This document shows, one piece after another, positions 24,039-32,808 of a stretch of DNA of 64,000 bases (its first letter is position 1; each line of letters opens with the position of its first letter). Below the pieces are notes generated by a model. It was not told the origin of the DNA. It worked only from the letters and a program-made list of their open reading frames with translations, and made no database searches. The stretch is taken from the NCBI GenBank assembly GCA_963663365.2, contig CAXXIH010000008.1, positions 1,054,001 to 1,118,000 on the forward strand. The letters are read 5' to 3'. A program made the position numbers and the translations under genes. Source of the stretch: G963663365 sp963663365. Its GTDB lineage: Bacteria > Hinthialibacterota > Hinthialibacteria > Hinthialibacterales > G963663365.

Positions 24039-24842
24039 CTACCTGCTGGTACCGCTCCTCGCTCTGATAACGGGAGTTGGTGAGCGAGCTTCCCAGCGTT
24101 CATCTAAGGAGTTGGTTTCATTTGACTTGGGCGGAGTATCACTTTGTTGCTGTGGACCATCTTCTCCTTGTTCCCGCATATCAGTGTTAGCTGAGGGGAA
24201 AGCGTGGTCTGGTGCATGTGACGGTAACCGTGAATCCAATTCAACAATAGGCACGCCGACCACGCGGAATGGGATATTGACAGAATAGGGGCCGTACAAG
24301 ACTTTGAACGACAATTCATCTTTCTTCGATCCCGCAACAAGATTCATGCTCAGCTCGGGTGTTTCAAAAAGTTCCGTTGCGGCTTCAATAGGAATGACCG
24401 CATCGTCACGGGCCGGATTGTCACTTGTGGCTATAAAAGCCCATTTTCCTTGGCCCAAATACTTAAATCCGACCCGGTAAAATCCCGGCGCCAGCTGCAA
24501 TCCTCGCGGACCTTCAAGAAGTACATTCGTAAATAATACTCCCAAAGCCGGTGCAACCCGTTCGGTATAATACATGCGGAATTCTTTGGTTTGCTCTTCT
24601 TCAAGTTCAATGGCCTGCATTGTAATCGGCGCCCAATGCAGGGCACGATAGGTCAATCCTACTTCAGCCCCATTGATAGAACGTACTGCGCTATACGCAA
24701 TAAAAGCATCTTCACCTCCACAAGGAGGCTCGGGCAACTCCAGGGTTTCGCCCAAACCCGGACTCGATATCACAAACCAGATCGCAAAAAAGAACCGGAG
24801 CCCGGCCCAAGTCAGCTTGCCCATGTGCGGATGGTGAGGCAT
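24039..24842 (-). CDS. Secreted protein of unknown function
   Basis: 267 residues. A hydrophobic stretch at about residues 10-31 (LTWAGLRFFFAIWFVIS...) with a cut site near GLGE suggests a signal peptide. The mature part is a beta-rich domain (about 35-190, e.g. 'GFYRVGFKYLGQGKWAFIA'), then a hydrophilic low-complexity tail rich in Ser, Asn, Glu and Gln (about 195-267). I do not recognise the family. The ATG at 24842 is chosen; a TTG at 24848 and an ATG at 24824 are alternatives. It is divergent from the phosphoesterase gene across 67 bases. Confidence 0.6.
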   Translation of the reverse strand: MPHHPHMGKLTWAGLRFFFAIWFVISSPGLGETLELPEPPCGGEDAFIAYSAVRSINGAEVGLTYRALHWAPITMQAIELEEEQTKEFRMYYTERVAPALGVLFTNVLLEGPRGLQLAPGFYRVGFKYLGQGKWAFIATSDNPARDDAVIPIEAATELFETPELSMNLVAGSKKDELSFKVLYGPYSVNIPFRVVGVPIVELDSRLPSHAPDHAFPSANTDMREQGEDGPQQQSDTPPKSNETNSLDERWEARSPTPVIRARSGTSR

Positions 24843-24909
24843 GGTCAAAGTCTATGCGAGGATTTCCTACTCTGTCAACGCGATATAATGAATTATAAAC
24901 GATAGGAAC

Positions 24910-25401
24910 ATGAATCCAATCACACTCGTTGCCATAAGTGACACCCATATCCCATTGGAAACCCACGCTCTTCCAAAGGAACTGATGGCGGTTTTAGAAA
25001 ACGCTGACGTAATTGTGCATACCGGGGACTTTATTAATATATCCGTGCTGCAGATGCTGCGGGAACTTGGCCCTCCTGTGTATGCCGTCTATGGCAATTT
25101 AGATGGCGACGCATTGCGCCGGGAACTTCCCGAAATGCGCGCAGAGCCCATTGCCGGATATGAAGTAGGCATGATCCACGGCTGGGGCCCTCCAACCCGT
25201 TTGGCTGAACGGGTACGCAGAAGATTCGGGGAAATAGACCTGATTCTCTATGGACATTCTCACATCCCCATGATCGACACCATTGATGGCGCTTTGGTCG
25301 TCAATCCGGGCAGTACATCCCGCAATCGGAACGATAGCTCACGCTCTTATGCAATCATCAGTTTGGGTAATGAGATTTCGGTTGAGCACAGACACCTTTA
25401 G
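24910..25401 (+). CDS. Metallophosphoesterase, YfcE/MJ0936 type
   Basis: A 163-residue calcineurin-like phosphodiesterase. The metal-site residues are Asp11 and His13 (SDTHIP), Asp40 (HTGDF), Asn63 (GNLD), His90 (MIHGWG), and His116 and His118 (GHSH). Small members of this group split phosphodiesters such as 2',3'-cyclic AMP or model substrates; the natural substrate is unknown. Length is typical. The ATG at 24910 follows AGGA. It is a single gene, convergent with the secreted-protein gene at 25544-27337. Confidence 0.92.
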   Translation: MNPITLVAISDTHIPLETHALPKELMAVLENADVIVHTGDFINISVLQMLRELGPPVYAVYGNLDGDALRRELPEMRAEPIAGYEVGMIHGWGPPTRLAERVRRRFGEIDLILYGHSHIPMIDTIDGALVVNPGSTSRNRNDSSRSYAIISLGNEISVEHRHL

Positions 25402-25486
25402 TGCATAAAACCATCTCCAGACGCAATCAACTTAATTTCATCCTCTTCATAGATCCATATTTCTCGAAACTGCAAAATGAAAATTT

Positions 25487-25520
25487 AAAAAAAAGGGGAT
25501 GCCGCAAGCAGCATCCCCTT
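25487..25520 (-). terminator. Rho-independent terminator after the 25544-27337 gene
   Basis: AAGGGGATGC (25493-25502) and GCATCCCCTT (25511-25520) pair perfectly over 10 bases with an 8-base loop. Read on the minus strand the stem is followed by a T-run, so it ends the minus-strand gene 24 bases away. It may also stop the convergent phosphoesterase transcript less efficiently. Confidence 0.88.
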
Positions 25521-25543
25521 AAGGAACCTTAGATCTTCAATAC

Positions 25544-27337
25544 TTAATATAGAGGCCACTCGCTAACCGGAGTACCGGTATCGGCAATCACGGCTACATT
25601 ATCGATAGCCCACCACCAGTCGTTACCGGCTTCAATCATCCCCCAAGTAACAACCATATTCGAAGCGCCTGCCGGATTATTGGCATCCAGCACCACGAGT
25701 TCGCTGGTGGCATCGGTTTTAAATGTGGGATCGCCACTGCCTGAAGTCCAGCGCATAATTTCGACCGGCGCTCCGCCATCATAGGAAACCGTGACGGTGA
25801 CTTTCTGATCATCTTCCGGGCGCCAACTGGAGCAGAATGCAATTTTGACACTATTTGCATCCACACCGGAGAGCGAGATCGAGGGCGATACCAGGAAGGA
25901 ATCGAAAGTCCCGGCATCATGGCCAAGATCATCCCACTCATCCGGATCGGTAATCGCCGCCGTACCCGTGGCGCCGGTGAATTGCGAACGGTCCTGGTCG
26001 CCTGCTGCAGTAACCCAAGATTGGATATCCGCAAAAGACCAACCATTCCATTCGGTAACGCCTCCGGCTGTCATTATGCTGTTATCAACCGTCCATCCCG
26101 TTGGCGGTGTATGAGTCCAGTCTGTCCCATCACCATCAGCCGGATCCTCGTCCACAAATGCTTCCAAGGGCAATCCTTCGAAGTCCTCAGTCAGCAAAGT
26201 CACGTAATTGGAAGGAACTCCCAGCGTAAATGCAGCCGGGGCAGAAAAACCGGAGGCCAACAGATTGTTATCCACATAACGAATCCGCGCATACATCGGC
26301 ATGTTATAAGGAATCTTGCCTTTCGGAATCGTGATTGTGGTATCGGGTCCGTAGCTGGTGTCTAAAACAAGATTTGTAAAACCGATATCGGTTGCGATTT
26401 GCACATCTGTTGTACGGTGCTCAACTCCATCCGGATGGCTATACTCGCCGCCTACAAGTACTAGATCATCAAGGAAAGAATCGCCGCTCACGGAAAGCGA
26501 TGGAGGCAGGGGAGCGCTGGCCGCGCCCGATTCACTGCCGACAACAACATTGTCGATGCTCCAATACCAACTAGCGCCGCCACCGTGGAAGAATTTAATC
26601 TGCACATGCTGTTGATTTGCCGCCAAGGGCAGAGCAAACGTTTCGGTCTTTTTGGACGAAGTCTGGTTATCATCCAGGCGGCCTTCGATATGTTCGTCAA
26701 AGTTAATAAGACCAAAATCCGCTTCGACCCACAGTTCATACCAATCGTCGCCGTCATCAATGGCATTAAAACCCAGAAGCTCGTAAACATCGCCATTGGC
26801 GGGCTCAATTTCATCCGAATCAACCCAGTAAAAGATGGGGTACCAGGTTTTTCCCCCATCATCCCCGGGAAGATCGCCATCCAAGGTATATTCCGCATAG
26901 GCGATATTATCTTGATTCTGCGTGTAGTTGCTATCAAAGCGCAAAAGAATATTATCTTTGCCACGAAGATCGATGGCCGGCGTATACAAGAACATATGCT
27001 GAAGACCGCCTCGCTTATCCGATTCGGAATAAGCAACATTTCCGTTGACCATAGCAGGTGTATTCACACGGTTGCCATCGATTGAGGCCAGCTGCTCTTG
27101 CGTTAAAACCGTCCATCCCTCGAGTTCGGATGAATTAGCCAAACTTGTGGTTTCGCCGGCTTGATAACTGCCATCCACAGGATCTGTGAAATTGATCTCC
27201 ATCCAACCATCGGGAAGACTGAAGGATTCGGTCGACTCAAAGTCTTCTTCGAAGACCGCATCGATTGCCTGTCCAAATACCAGATTGGCACTCATTAGAC
27301 AGACAGCTGAAAAAAACAAAAACACCTTTAGATTCAT
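25544..27337 (-). CDS. Secreted protein with two MAM/jelly-roll-like domains
   Basis: 597 residues with a signal peptide (MNLKVFLFFSAVCLMSANLVFG). Two related beta-sandwich units follow. Unit 1 (about 25-270) begins EEDFESTESFSLPDGWMEI and ends SWYWSIDNVVVGSESG. Unit 2 (about 390-595) begins LTEDFEGLPLEAF and ends DWWWAIDNVAVIADTG. This DFE...G-W...IDNV layout is that of MAM/cleaved-adhesin-like domains found in secreted proteases and adhesins. Between them (about 280-380) is a Fn3-like stretch. No protease site or sorting tail is seen, so a binding or surface role is likely. The ATG at 27337 follows a strong AGGAGGAG site. Confidence 0.72.
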   Translation of the reverse strand: MNLKVFLFFSAVCLMSANLVFGQAIDAVFEEDFESTESFSLPDGWMEINFTDPVDGSYQAGETTSLANSSELEGWTVLTQEQLASIDGNRVNTPAMVNGNVAYSESDKRGGLQHMFLYTPAIDLRGKDNILLRFDSNYTQNQDNIAYAEYTLDGDLPGDDGGKTWYPIFYWVDSDEIEPANGDVYELLGFNAIDDGDDWYELWVEADFGLINFDEHIEGRLDDNQTSSKKTETFALPLAANQQHVQIKFFHGGGASWYWSIDNVVVGSESGAASAPLPPSLSVSGDSFLDDLVLVGGEYSHPDGVEHRTTDVQIATDIGFTNLVLDTSYGPDTTITIPKGKIPYNMPMYARIRYVDNNLLASGFSAPAAFTLGVPSNYVTLLTEDFEGLPLEAFVDEDPADGDGTDWTHTPPTGWTVDNSIMTAGGVTEWNGWSFADIQSWVTAAGDQDRSQFTGATGTAAITDPDEWDDLGHDAGTFDSFLVSPSISLSGVDANSVKIAFCSSWRPEDDQKVTVTVSYDGGAPVEIMRWTSGSGDPTFKTDATSELVVLDANNPAGASNMVVTWGMIEAGNDWWWAIDNVAVIADTGTPVSEWPLY

Positions 27338-27770
27338 ATTCTCCTCCTGAATTTATCAATTTCCACCATCGTGCCGTTCTGAGACACATTGCGATGATGT
27401 TAAAAAATTACTTTGGGCTTTGCATCAATCAAAGTTTGCCGCACTTTCCCTCAAGCTGTGTTGAGGATGACACTTTCTCCAGTGCCCCGATTGTACCTAT
27501 TTTTACGAGAATGAAAAGAGGTTAGAAGAATTTTTTCGGATATCATAAGTCTTACATTATCAGTGTGTTACAAAGTAGAATCTCATAAGCTCAACTTAGG
27601 AGACACTTGGCTTGTTGGATTTTTTTCATTGTGAATTCCTCATGGATCACATCCAGGCGAAGACTTTGCCTCTTAAGAATGAGGGAAATATGAGCGGAAG
27701 GTTCAGACTTGAATAGAATTATTATGAAAGTCGAGGGTGAGATTAAAGAAAGAATATCACAATTTCCGGA
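27338..27770. other. Intergenic region
   Basis: The upstream region of the minus-strand gene at 25544-27337 and the downstream end of the glycosyltransferase gene. The AGGAGGAG ribosome binding site lies at its left edge. AT-rich in the middle; I see no gene, no clear hairpin and no paired promoter boxes. Confidence 0.4.
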
Positions 27771-28493
27771 TTACATTCGCCCATACCATGAAGCCAGCCG
27801 CCGGGGGGAAATCCCCAGCAGATACCCGCCTACAATAAATTGGTTGATCAGTGTCGTACGCCAAATGCCAATCTTTGACCATCGGCGCCCTGAAGTCTGT
27901 ATGGATTTAGGAATAATGCCAATACGTCCCCTACGCCTTAAACGCCTTACCATTTCAAAATCTTCCATAATTGGAATTTCAGGATATCCGCCTATTTCAA
28001 TAAAAGACTCCCTATATAGAAAAATAGCCTGATCACCATAAGGAAAATGAAAATATCGAGATCGAAGATTGGCAAATCTTGTGATGATCTGTAATGAGAG
28101 CGGCTCCGCATCGGAAATGGAAAACAAGAAGGCTCCGCCCGCCACGCCGGGTGTATCAATAACCTTGCGGATATCGTCATCGTATCCGAAAGGCACAAGC
28201 GTATCGGCATGGAGAAACAGCAAAATCGAGCCTGATGCAACCTTTGCTCCGGCGTTCATTTGAATCGCGCGGCCCGGATTGGATTGAAGAACTTTTGCGC
28301 CATAGTCAGCAGCAAGCTGAGGTGTCCCATCCACACTGCCGCCATCCACAACAATCACTTCGGGGGGATATTCGGTGTTGGCACATCCTCGATAAAGAGA
28401 TTCAAGCACTGCACCGATCCATTCGGCCTCATTCAAAGCTGGAATAATAACAGAGAGAGTATTGGGGTAGGAATCTGTTTTCGTGCCGGTCAT
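27771..28493 (-). CDS. TIGR04283-type family 2 glycosyltransferase
   Basis: A 240-residue GT2 enzyme with SVIIPALNEAEWIG, VIVVDGGSVDGT, the PGRAIQMNAGA block, LLFLHADTLVP (metal site), YGDQAIFLYR, PIMEDFEMVRRLRRRGR and TSGRRWSKIGIWRT. This order is that of the 'rSAM/selenodomain-associated transferase 2' group, whose acceptor is unknown. The frame runs upstream to 28586, but homology starts just after the ATG at 28493, so I start there; the ribosome binding site is weak. The gene is divergent from the rhamnosidase gene. No radical SAM partner is present here. Confidence 0.87.
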   Translation of the reverse strand: MTGTKTDSYPNTLSVIIPALNEAEWIGAVLESLYRGCANTEYPPEVIVVDGGSVDGTPQLAADYGAKVLQSNPGRAIQMNAGAKVASGSILLFLHADTLVPFGYDDDIRKVIDTPGVAGGAFLFSISDAEPLSLQIITRFANLRSRYFHFPYGDQAIFLYRESFIEIGGYPEIPIMEDFEMVRRLRRRGRIGIIPKSIQTSGRRWSKIGIWRTTLINQFIVGGYLLGISPRRLASWYGRM

Positions 28494-28661
28494 TTCACTG
28501 CAATCGTCACCCGAGCATAGCAGCCTCCAACTGAGGCAGCCACCATTGGTGGGTTCAGTGGCCTCATGGGGTGCACATACCTGCAATCTCGCCCTATGCT
28601 AGGTGCTTGCTTACAAGCATTGAAAACCTATTGACCGGATTTATCCGGAAAGGATCGAGTT

Positions 28662-31160
28662 ATGCGGATCTTAAAATCCACTTCTCTTCATGTTTTCATT
28701 CTATTGGCCATGATGATCTCTCTGCACCTGCCATGCGCAAACAGCCAGGAATCTACCCCCATCGGCGGGCAGCCTTTGGACCTTAACGATTCAGAATACC
28801 AAGCCAATTGGCAGGCACGTTGGATTCAAAATCCTGTCTTTCGCAACCTGCCCTACCGTCATCTATTGCGCCAAGAAAAAGAGGAAGACCGTTCGGGCCG
28901 AAGCGACGACGATCCTAAGAATATCCATACACTTTTCCGCAAAACCTTCGAATTAGGAGACAGCAAACCGCAAAGCGCCAGGCTCTACATTACCGCCGAC
29001 GATGTCTACAAACTCTATGTCAACGGTGTATTTGTCGGATTGGGCCCTGCCCCGGCCTATCTTTTTGCCTATCCCTATAACGGTTGGGATGTGGCGGAAT
29101 TTCTACGTCCGGGCGAAACCAACTGCATTGCCGTGCATGTCTACTACCAAGGACTTCCCAACCGGGTATGGGGCAGCGGGGATAATCTCCAAGGGCTTCT
29201 CGCTCAACTCGAACTCAAAGGTGGCGATGGCAAGACCGAGATCATCGGCACCGATGAATCATGGAAATACCTGCAAACCGATGCCTACAAGGGGACCGAG
29301 ACCATCGGATATAAAACCCAGTTCGTTGAAAACATCGATATGCGGGAGAAAATCGATGGTTGGAAAGACGCCGGTTTCGATGACAGCAGTTGGGAAGTGC
29401 CTCATGTGGCTGGAAATCCCGTACCGGAACTCTACACGCTCGTTCCCCAGCTGACTCCGCCGTTAGCCTTTGAAAAGGTCTATCCGCAGAAAATCGTCAA
29501 AACCGAAACCGGACGTTATTTCATCGATTTTGGATCGGAGTTGACGGGAAGCACCTGCCTAACCGTTTCGGGGCCGGAAGGCCATGTCGTAGAAATCCGG
29601 CACGCGGAAGAACTCTCAGCACCCAATGAGGCGCGCTTTAAAATGCGGGCGTGCACCTATCAGGAATTCTGCACGCTTTCAGGCAAACCAAACGAGACGA
29701 TTGAGTTCTTCGATTACAAGGGATTCCGTTATGTGGAAGTCCTTAATTGGCCCGATGAGCTTACGCTTGAAAAAGTCTGGGTACTCAACCGGCACTATCC
29801 CTACAACGCGGAGGCTTCCTCGTTTCATAGTTCCAATGAACTTCTAAACCGTATTTGGGAACTGTGCGCGAACGGAGCCAAACAAGGCACGCAAGATACT
29901 TATTTGGATTGTCCGACCCGTGAAAAAGGCGGGTACTTGGGTGACGCGTATGTGACCGGGCAAACCCATCTTTATTTGACTGGCGATCCCAAAATTTTCC
30001 GCAAGGCGTTGCAGGACTTTGCCGACTCGGCGCGTATCTGCCCGGGCTTGATGGCGGTCGCCCCCGGCAACCTTATGCAAGAAATTGCCGATTACTCGTT
30101 GCTGTGGCCGATCCTGCTTGAACGCTATTACATGTGGACCGGCGATCTTCAATTCATCCAAGAAAAGCAGCCGATTCTGGATGGTCTCTTGGCCTACTTT
30201 GCCCGTTATGAAAACGCTGACGGCCTTTTAGAAAACGTGGATGAGAAATGGAACCTGGTCGATTGGCCGGACAATCTTCGCGATGGTTACGATTACGACC
30301 GGGCCGCCAAAGGTGTCAATACCGTCCTGAACGGCTTCTATCATGGTTGTATTGAGTCCGCGGTGCATCTGTGTGCCTTTGCAGGCCGTCCCGCGGAAGC
30401 CGCCAAACTCCGGCAGAAAGTCGACCGGCTGGAGCAAAGCATGAATCAAAAACTTCTAGACCGGAACACCGGACTGTTTATAGATGCGCAAGGCTCCCAG
30501 CACAGCGCCCTGCATGCAAATGCCTTGCCGTTGATGTTTGGAATTGAACCATCCGGTGGAATCACCCCTTTGGTCGAACTGCTCAAGAAAAAGAGAATGG
30601 AATGTGGAGTTTATTTCTCTTCATTCGTTCTTGAAGGACTCTATAACGCGGGACAACCGGAGTTGGCGTACGATCTGCTGGCCTCAAAAGATATCCATTC
30701 TTGGTACACCATGCTTGAGGCCGGTGCGACCACATGCATGGAAGCGTGGGGGCCCGAGCAGAAATGGAATACGAGTTGGTGCCATCCGTGGAGCAGCTGC
30801 CCGGTCTTTATCACAGCATCGGAATTAATGGGACTGAAACCGGGAACCCCCGGCTGGAAGAGCGTTGCTTTTGAGCCTGCCATACCGGCGTCATTGGAAA
30901 GCGCGGAATTGGCGATCACCATTCCCCAAGGCAAACTCTCATCATCGTTTACACGCGAAGGCAAATCAATCGTCTTTCGCTTGAATATCCCCCAAGGCAC
31001 TTCGGCCACGGTTGCGATTTCCGGTATCCAAGCAAAGGCCATAGCCGATGGCAAAGAATGTATCTGTTCGCCTGTGACCGATGATTTCGGCGTGGAACGC
31101 ATGCAGGTTCCAAGCAAGTTGGGTGCAGGCGGTCATACCATCCAAGTGACGATGGAATAA
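28662..31160 (+). CDS. Secreted alpha-L-rhamnosidase-like glycoside hydrolase (GH78 type)
   Basis: 832 residues with a signal peptide (about 1-28, ending PCANS). The N-terminal beta domains (about 45-300) include 'LYITADDVYKLYVNGVFVG', a galactose-binding-like fold, and 'FIDFGSELTGSTCLTV'. The catalytic (alpha/alpha)6 domain follows with LDCPTREKGGYLGD (about 414-427; the Glu is the likely general acid), LVDWPDNLRDG and a conserved 'EAGATTCMEAWGP'. The C-terminal beta domain starts near 740. The family removes terminal rhamnose from plant or bacterial glycans in the periplasm or outside. It is a single gene; nearby glycosidase genes at 54-60 kb suggest a polysaccharide-degrading lifestyle. 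Confidence 0.9.
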   Translation: MRILKSTSLHVFILLAMMISLHLPCANSQESTPIGGQPLDLNDSEYQANWQARWIQNPVFRNLPYRHLLRQEKEEDRSGRSDDDPKNIHTLFRKTFELGDSKPQSARLYITADDVYKLYVNGVFVGLGPAPAYLFAYPYNGWDVAEFLRPGETNCIAVHVYYQGLPNRVWGSGDNLQGLLAQLELKGGDGKTEIIGTDESWKYLQTDAYKGTETIGYKTQFVENIDMREKIDGWKDAGFDDSSWEVPHVAGNPVPELYTLVPQLTPPLAFEKVYPQKIVKTETGRYFIDFGSELTGSTCLTVSGPEGHVVEIRHAEELSAPNEARFKMRACTYQEFCTLSGKPNETIEFFDYKGFRYVEVLNWPDELTLEKVWVLNRHYPYNAEASSFHSSNELLNRIWELCANGAKQGTQDTYLDCPTREKGGYLGDAYVTGQTHLYLTGDPKIFRKALQDFADSARICPGLMAVAPGNLMQEIADYSLLWPILLERYYMWTGDLQFIQEKQPILDGLLAYFARYENADGLLENVDEKWNLVDWPDNLRDGYDYDRAAKGVNTVLNGFYHGCIESAVHLCAFAGRPAEAAKLRQKVDRLEQSMNQKLLDRNTGLFIDAQGSQHSALHANALPLMFGIEPSGGITPLVELLKKKRMECGVYFSSFVLEGLYNAGQPELAYDLLASKDIHSWYTMLEAGATTCMEAWGPEQKWNTSWCHPWSSCPVFITASELMGLKPGTPGWKSVAFEPAIPASLESAELAITIPQGKLSSSFTREGKSIVFRLNIPQGTSATVAISGIQAKAIADGKECICSPVTDDFGVERMQVPSKLGAGGHTIQVTME

Positions 31161-31180
31161 AACCGTTCCAATAGAACCGG

Positions 31181-32497
31181 CTACGAGGCAATTGGTTCTC
31201 TGGGTTTAAGCAAACGGAAACTTAAAAGCCACAGTTTCATTGAGAACACAAGCAATACAGCTCCGGTGACTTGGTGCAGTGTGGTAATGATAACTTCCAA
31301 CGCAGTCGGCGACGGCCGTTGATCGGCATGGGCGGTCACGCCCAATGCTCCGAATCCCAGAATGATTTGTACACCGATGATAATAAGCAGCGCTTTTCCG
31401 ACACGCGGCAAAAGCGGCTGTTCGACATGCAAACCCCAAGCACGTGTGGCGCATGCAAAGACAAGAACCAACACCACCACGGCCATGGTGATATGTACTA
31501 AAAGACCGGAAGCAAAATGGCGTTGCAGCGCACCGATTACGATCTGGATTACAACAGAAATCACTAGGATTCCATTAAGGATACGGTCGGTATCCGCGGA
31601 AATTTTGGGAGTGGGCTGGTGATCGCTACGCCAAGTGCTGGAAGTAAACAAAACAATCGCGACCATCATGGCGAAAATGATCTGGCCCAACACACCGTGA
31701 ACAGCGGCCAAAGCCAAATTGGGAGCGGTATCATCCGGCGATGCGCTCATTGTGAATGTTCCGGTTACGCGCAAGCCGCCGAGAATTCCCTGAATACAAA
31801 CAGCGATAAATGCGGCCAGCGAAAATTTCTTAAGCCAAGAGCGGGATTCAACTCGAAACATCTGCATGGTCAGCACGAGCGTGGTCAGTCCCACCAATGA
31901 CCCCAACAAGCGATGGGCGTGCTCGTAGTAAATACCGCCGGTCATGCGTGAAAGCGGATAAAGAAACATGTTGTAACCGAAGGAGTTCGGCCAATCGACA
32001 ACGGCCAATCCGGCATCGTGGCTGGTGACCAAACCACCGGCCACAACCAGCAAGAATGTTGCGATCATGGCCACCAGCGATAAGGCATAGAGCCAGTATG
32101 GCTCGGGTGCATCGGCTTGTCTTTTCTTTGTACCAATCGAAGCGCCAATCGAAGTAAGAATTACGGCGATCACAAACGAGCCCGGAACCCAAATAAAGGC
32201 CGACGGGTGTACATGATTGGGTTCATCGCCGCTTAAAAGGCTGCCCAAAATCAAAAGGTTGAGGATCGATGTCAGAACGCCTAAGCAGATGCCGCCTGTG
32301 GCTCCCCGGTTGGTCTTAAGGCCGAGCATGTATCCACCCAGCACAAAACAGATCAGCATAAGCGCCAAAACCAGCCACCCCGGGGCCATAATCGAAGGGA
32401 TGCGGCATATATAGCCAATACCCCACATAGCCACTGCGGTGCCAAAGGCCAACGCATATAGATCTGTACTTTTTTGATTGATAACCGTGCCGTTCAT
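31181..32497 (-). CDS. ctaA: Heme A synthase, COX15/CtaA family, with extra N-terminal membrane domain
   Basis: 438 residues. The COX15 core begins near residue 133 with AGGLVTSHDAGLAVVDWPNS and carries the conserved heme-ligand His residues in YYEHAHRLLGS, LAAVHGVLGQ, GLLVHITMA and TTLHQVTGAV. It converts heme O to heme A for the cytochrome aa3-type oxidase. The first 130 residues add four more hydrophobic helices ahead of the usual eight, which classic CtaA lacks. The ATG at 32497 follows GGAGAGG. It is divergent from ctaB (heme O synthase) across a 311-base region that contains a repeat element, so the two enzymes of the pathway share a control region. Confidence 0.92.
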   Translation of the reverse strand: MNGTVINQKSTDLYALAFGTAVAMWGIGYICRIPSIMAPGWLVLALMLICFVLGGYMLGLKTNRGATGGICLGVLTSILNLLILGSLLSGDEPNHVHPSAFIWVPGSFVIAVILTSIGASIGTKKRQADAPEPYWLYALSLVAMIATFLLVVAGGLVTSHDAGLAVVDWPNSFGYNMFLYPLSRMTGGIYYEHAHRLLGSLVGLTTLVLTMQMFRVESRSWLKKFSLAAFIAVCIQGILGGLRVTGTFTMSASPDDTAPNLALAAVHGVLGQIIFAMMVAIVLFTSSTWRSDHQPTPKISADTDRILNGILVISVVIQIVIGALQRHFASGLLVHITMAVVVLVLVFACATRAWGLHVEQPLLPRVGKALLIIIGVQIILGFGALGVTAHADQRPSPTALEVIITTLHQVTGAVLLVFSMKLWLLSFRLLKPREPIAS

Positions 32498-32808
32498 GGG
32501 TCCTCTCCAGCTCGTTGCCTATTCGCACTGTACCCGAGTGAAGCTATAAATTCCTGCGTCCTCTGGGTATCCTGCGATGAGGAACTAAAAGTGGTTTTAA
32601 AACGCTGGCTGATAGACTGTCAGGGGGAGGGCGAATCCCGCCAGGGGCGGGATGAGCCGCTGTTTCGGCACTTTCCGTATAAGCAGGGCAAAGCCTTGGT
32701 TACCCGGAAATGAGCTTTGAAATCACCTCTTGCAGACCGCCCGAAATAACAGTTTCACACGAAATAAAGAATTGTGTGCACAATTCCGCCGTATGAGTAA
32801 TTAAATTC
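32498..32808. other. Divergent control region between ctaA and ctaB
   Basis: It holds the upstream sequences of both heme A pathway genes and, at 32586-32731, a diverged copy of the repeat listed separately. A 79-codon frame across it (32474-32713) is an accident of the repeat. No clear promoter boxes were picked out. Confidence 0.45.
32586..32731 (+). repeat. MITE-like repeat, copy A (between ctaA and ctaB)
   Basis: About 146 bases. It aligns along its full length with the reverse complement of copy B (36031-36164). Shared blocks are AAGTGGTTT near the left end, the core GTCAGGGG...AGGGCGAATC (32620-32638), GATGAGCCGCT (32651-32661) and CACCTCT at the right end. Its terminal inverted repeats have decayed more than those of copy B, and it has a 9-11 base extra segment after AGGGCGAATC. 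By eye the identity is roughly two-thirds to three-quarters. It encodes nothing convincing. Confidence 0.75.

Noticed and set aside
32474..32713. 79-codon plus-strand frame between ctaA and ctaB
   Set aside because: It overlaps the ctaA start and crosses a diverged repeat element. There is no ribosome binding site and no sensible protein pattern.
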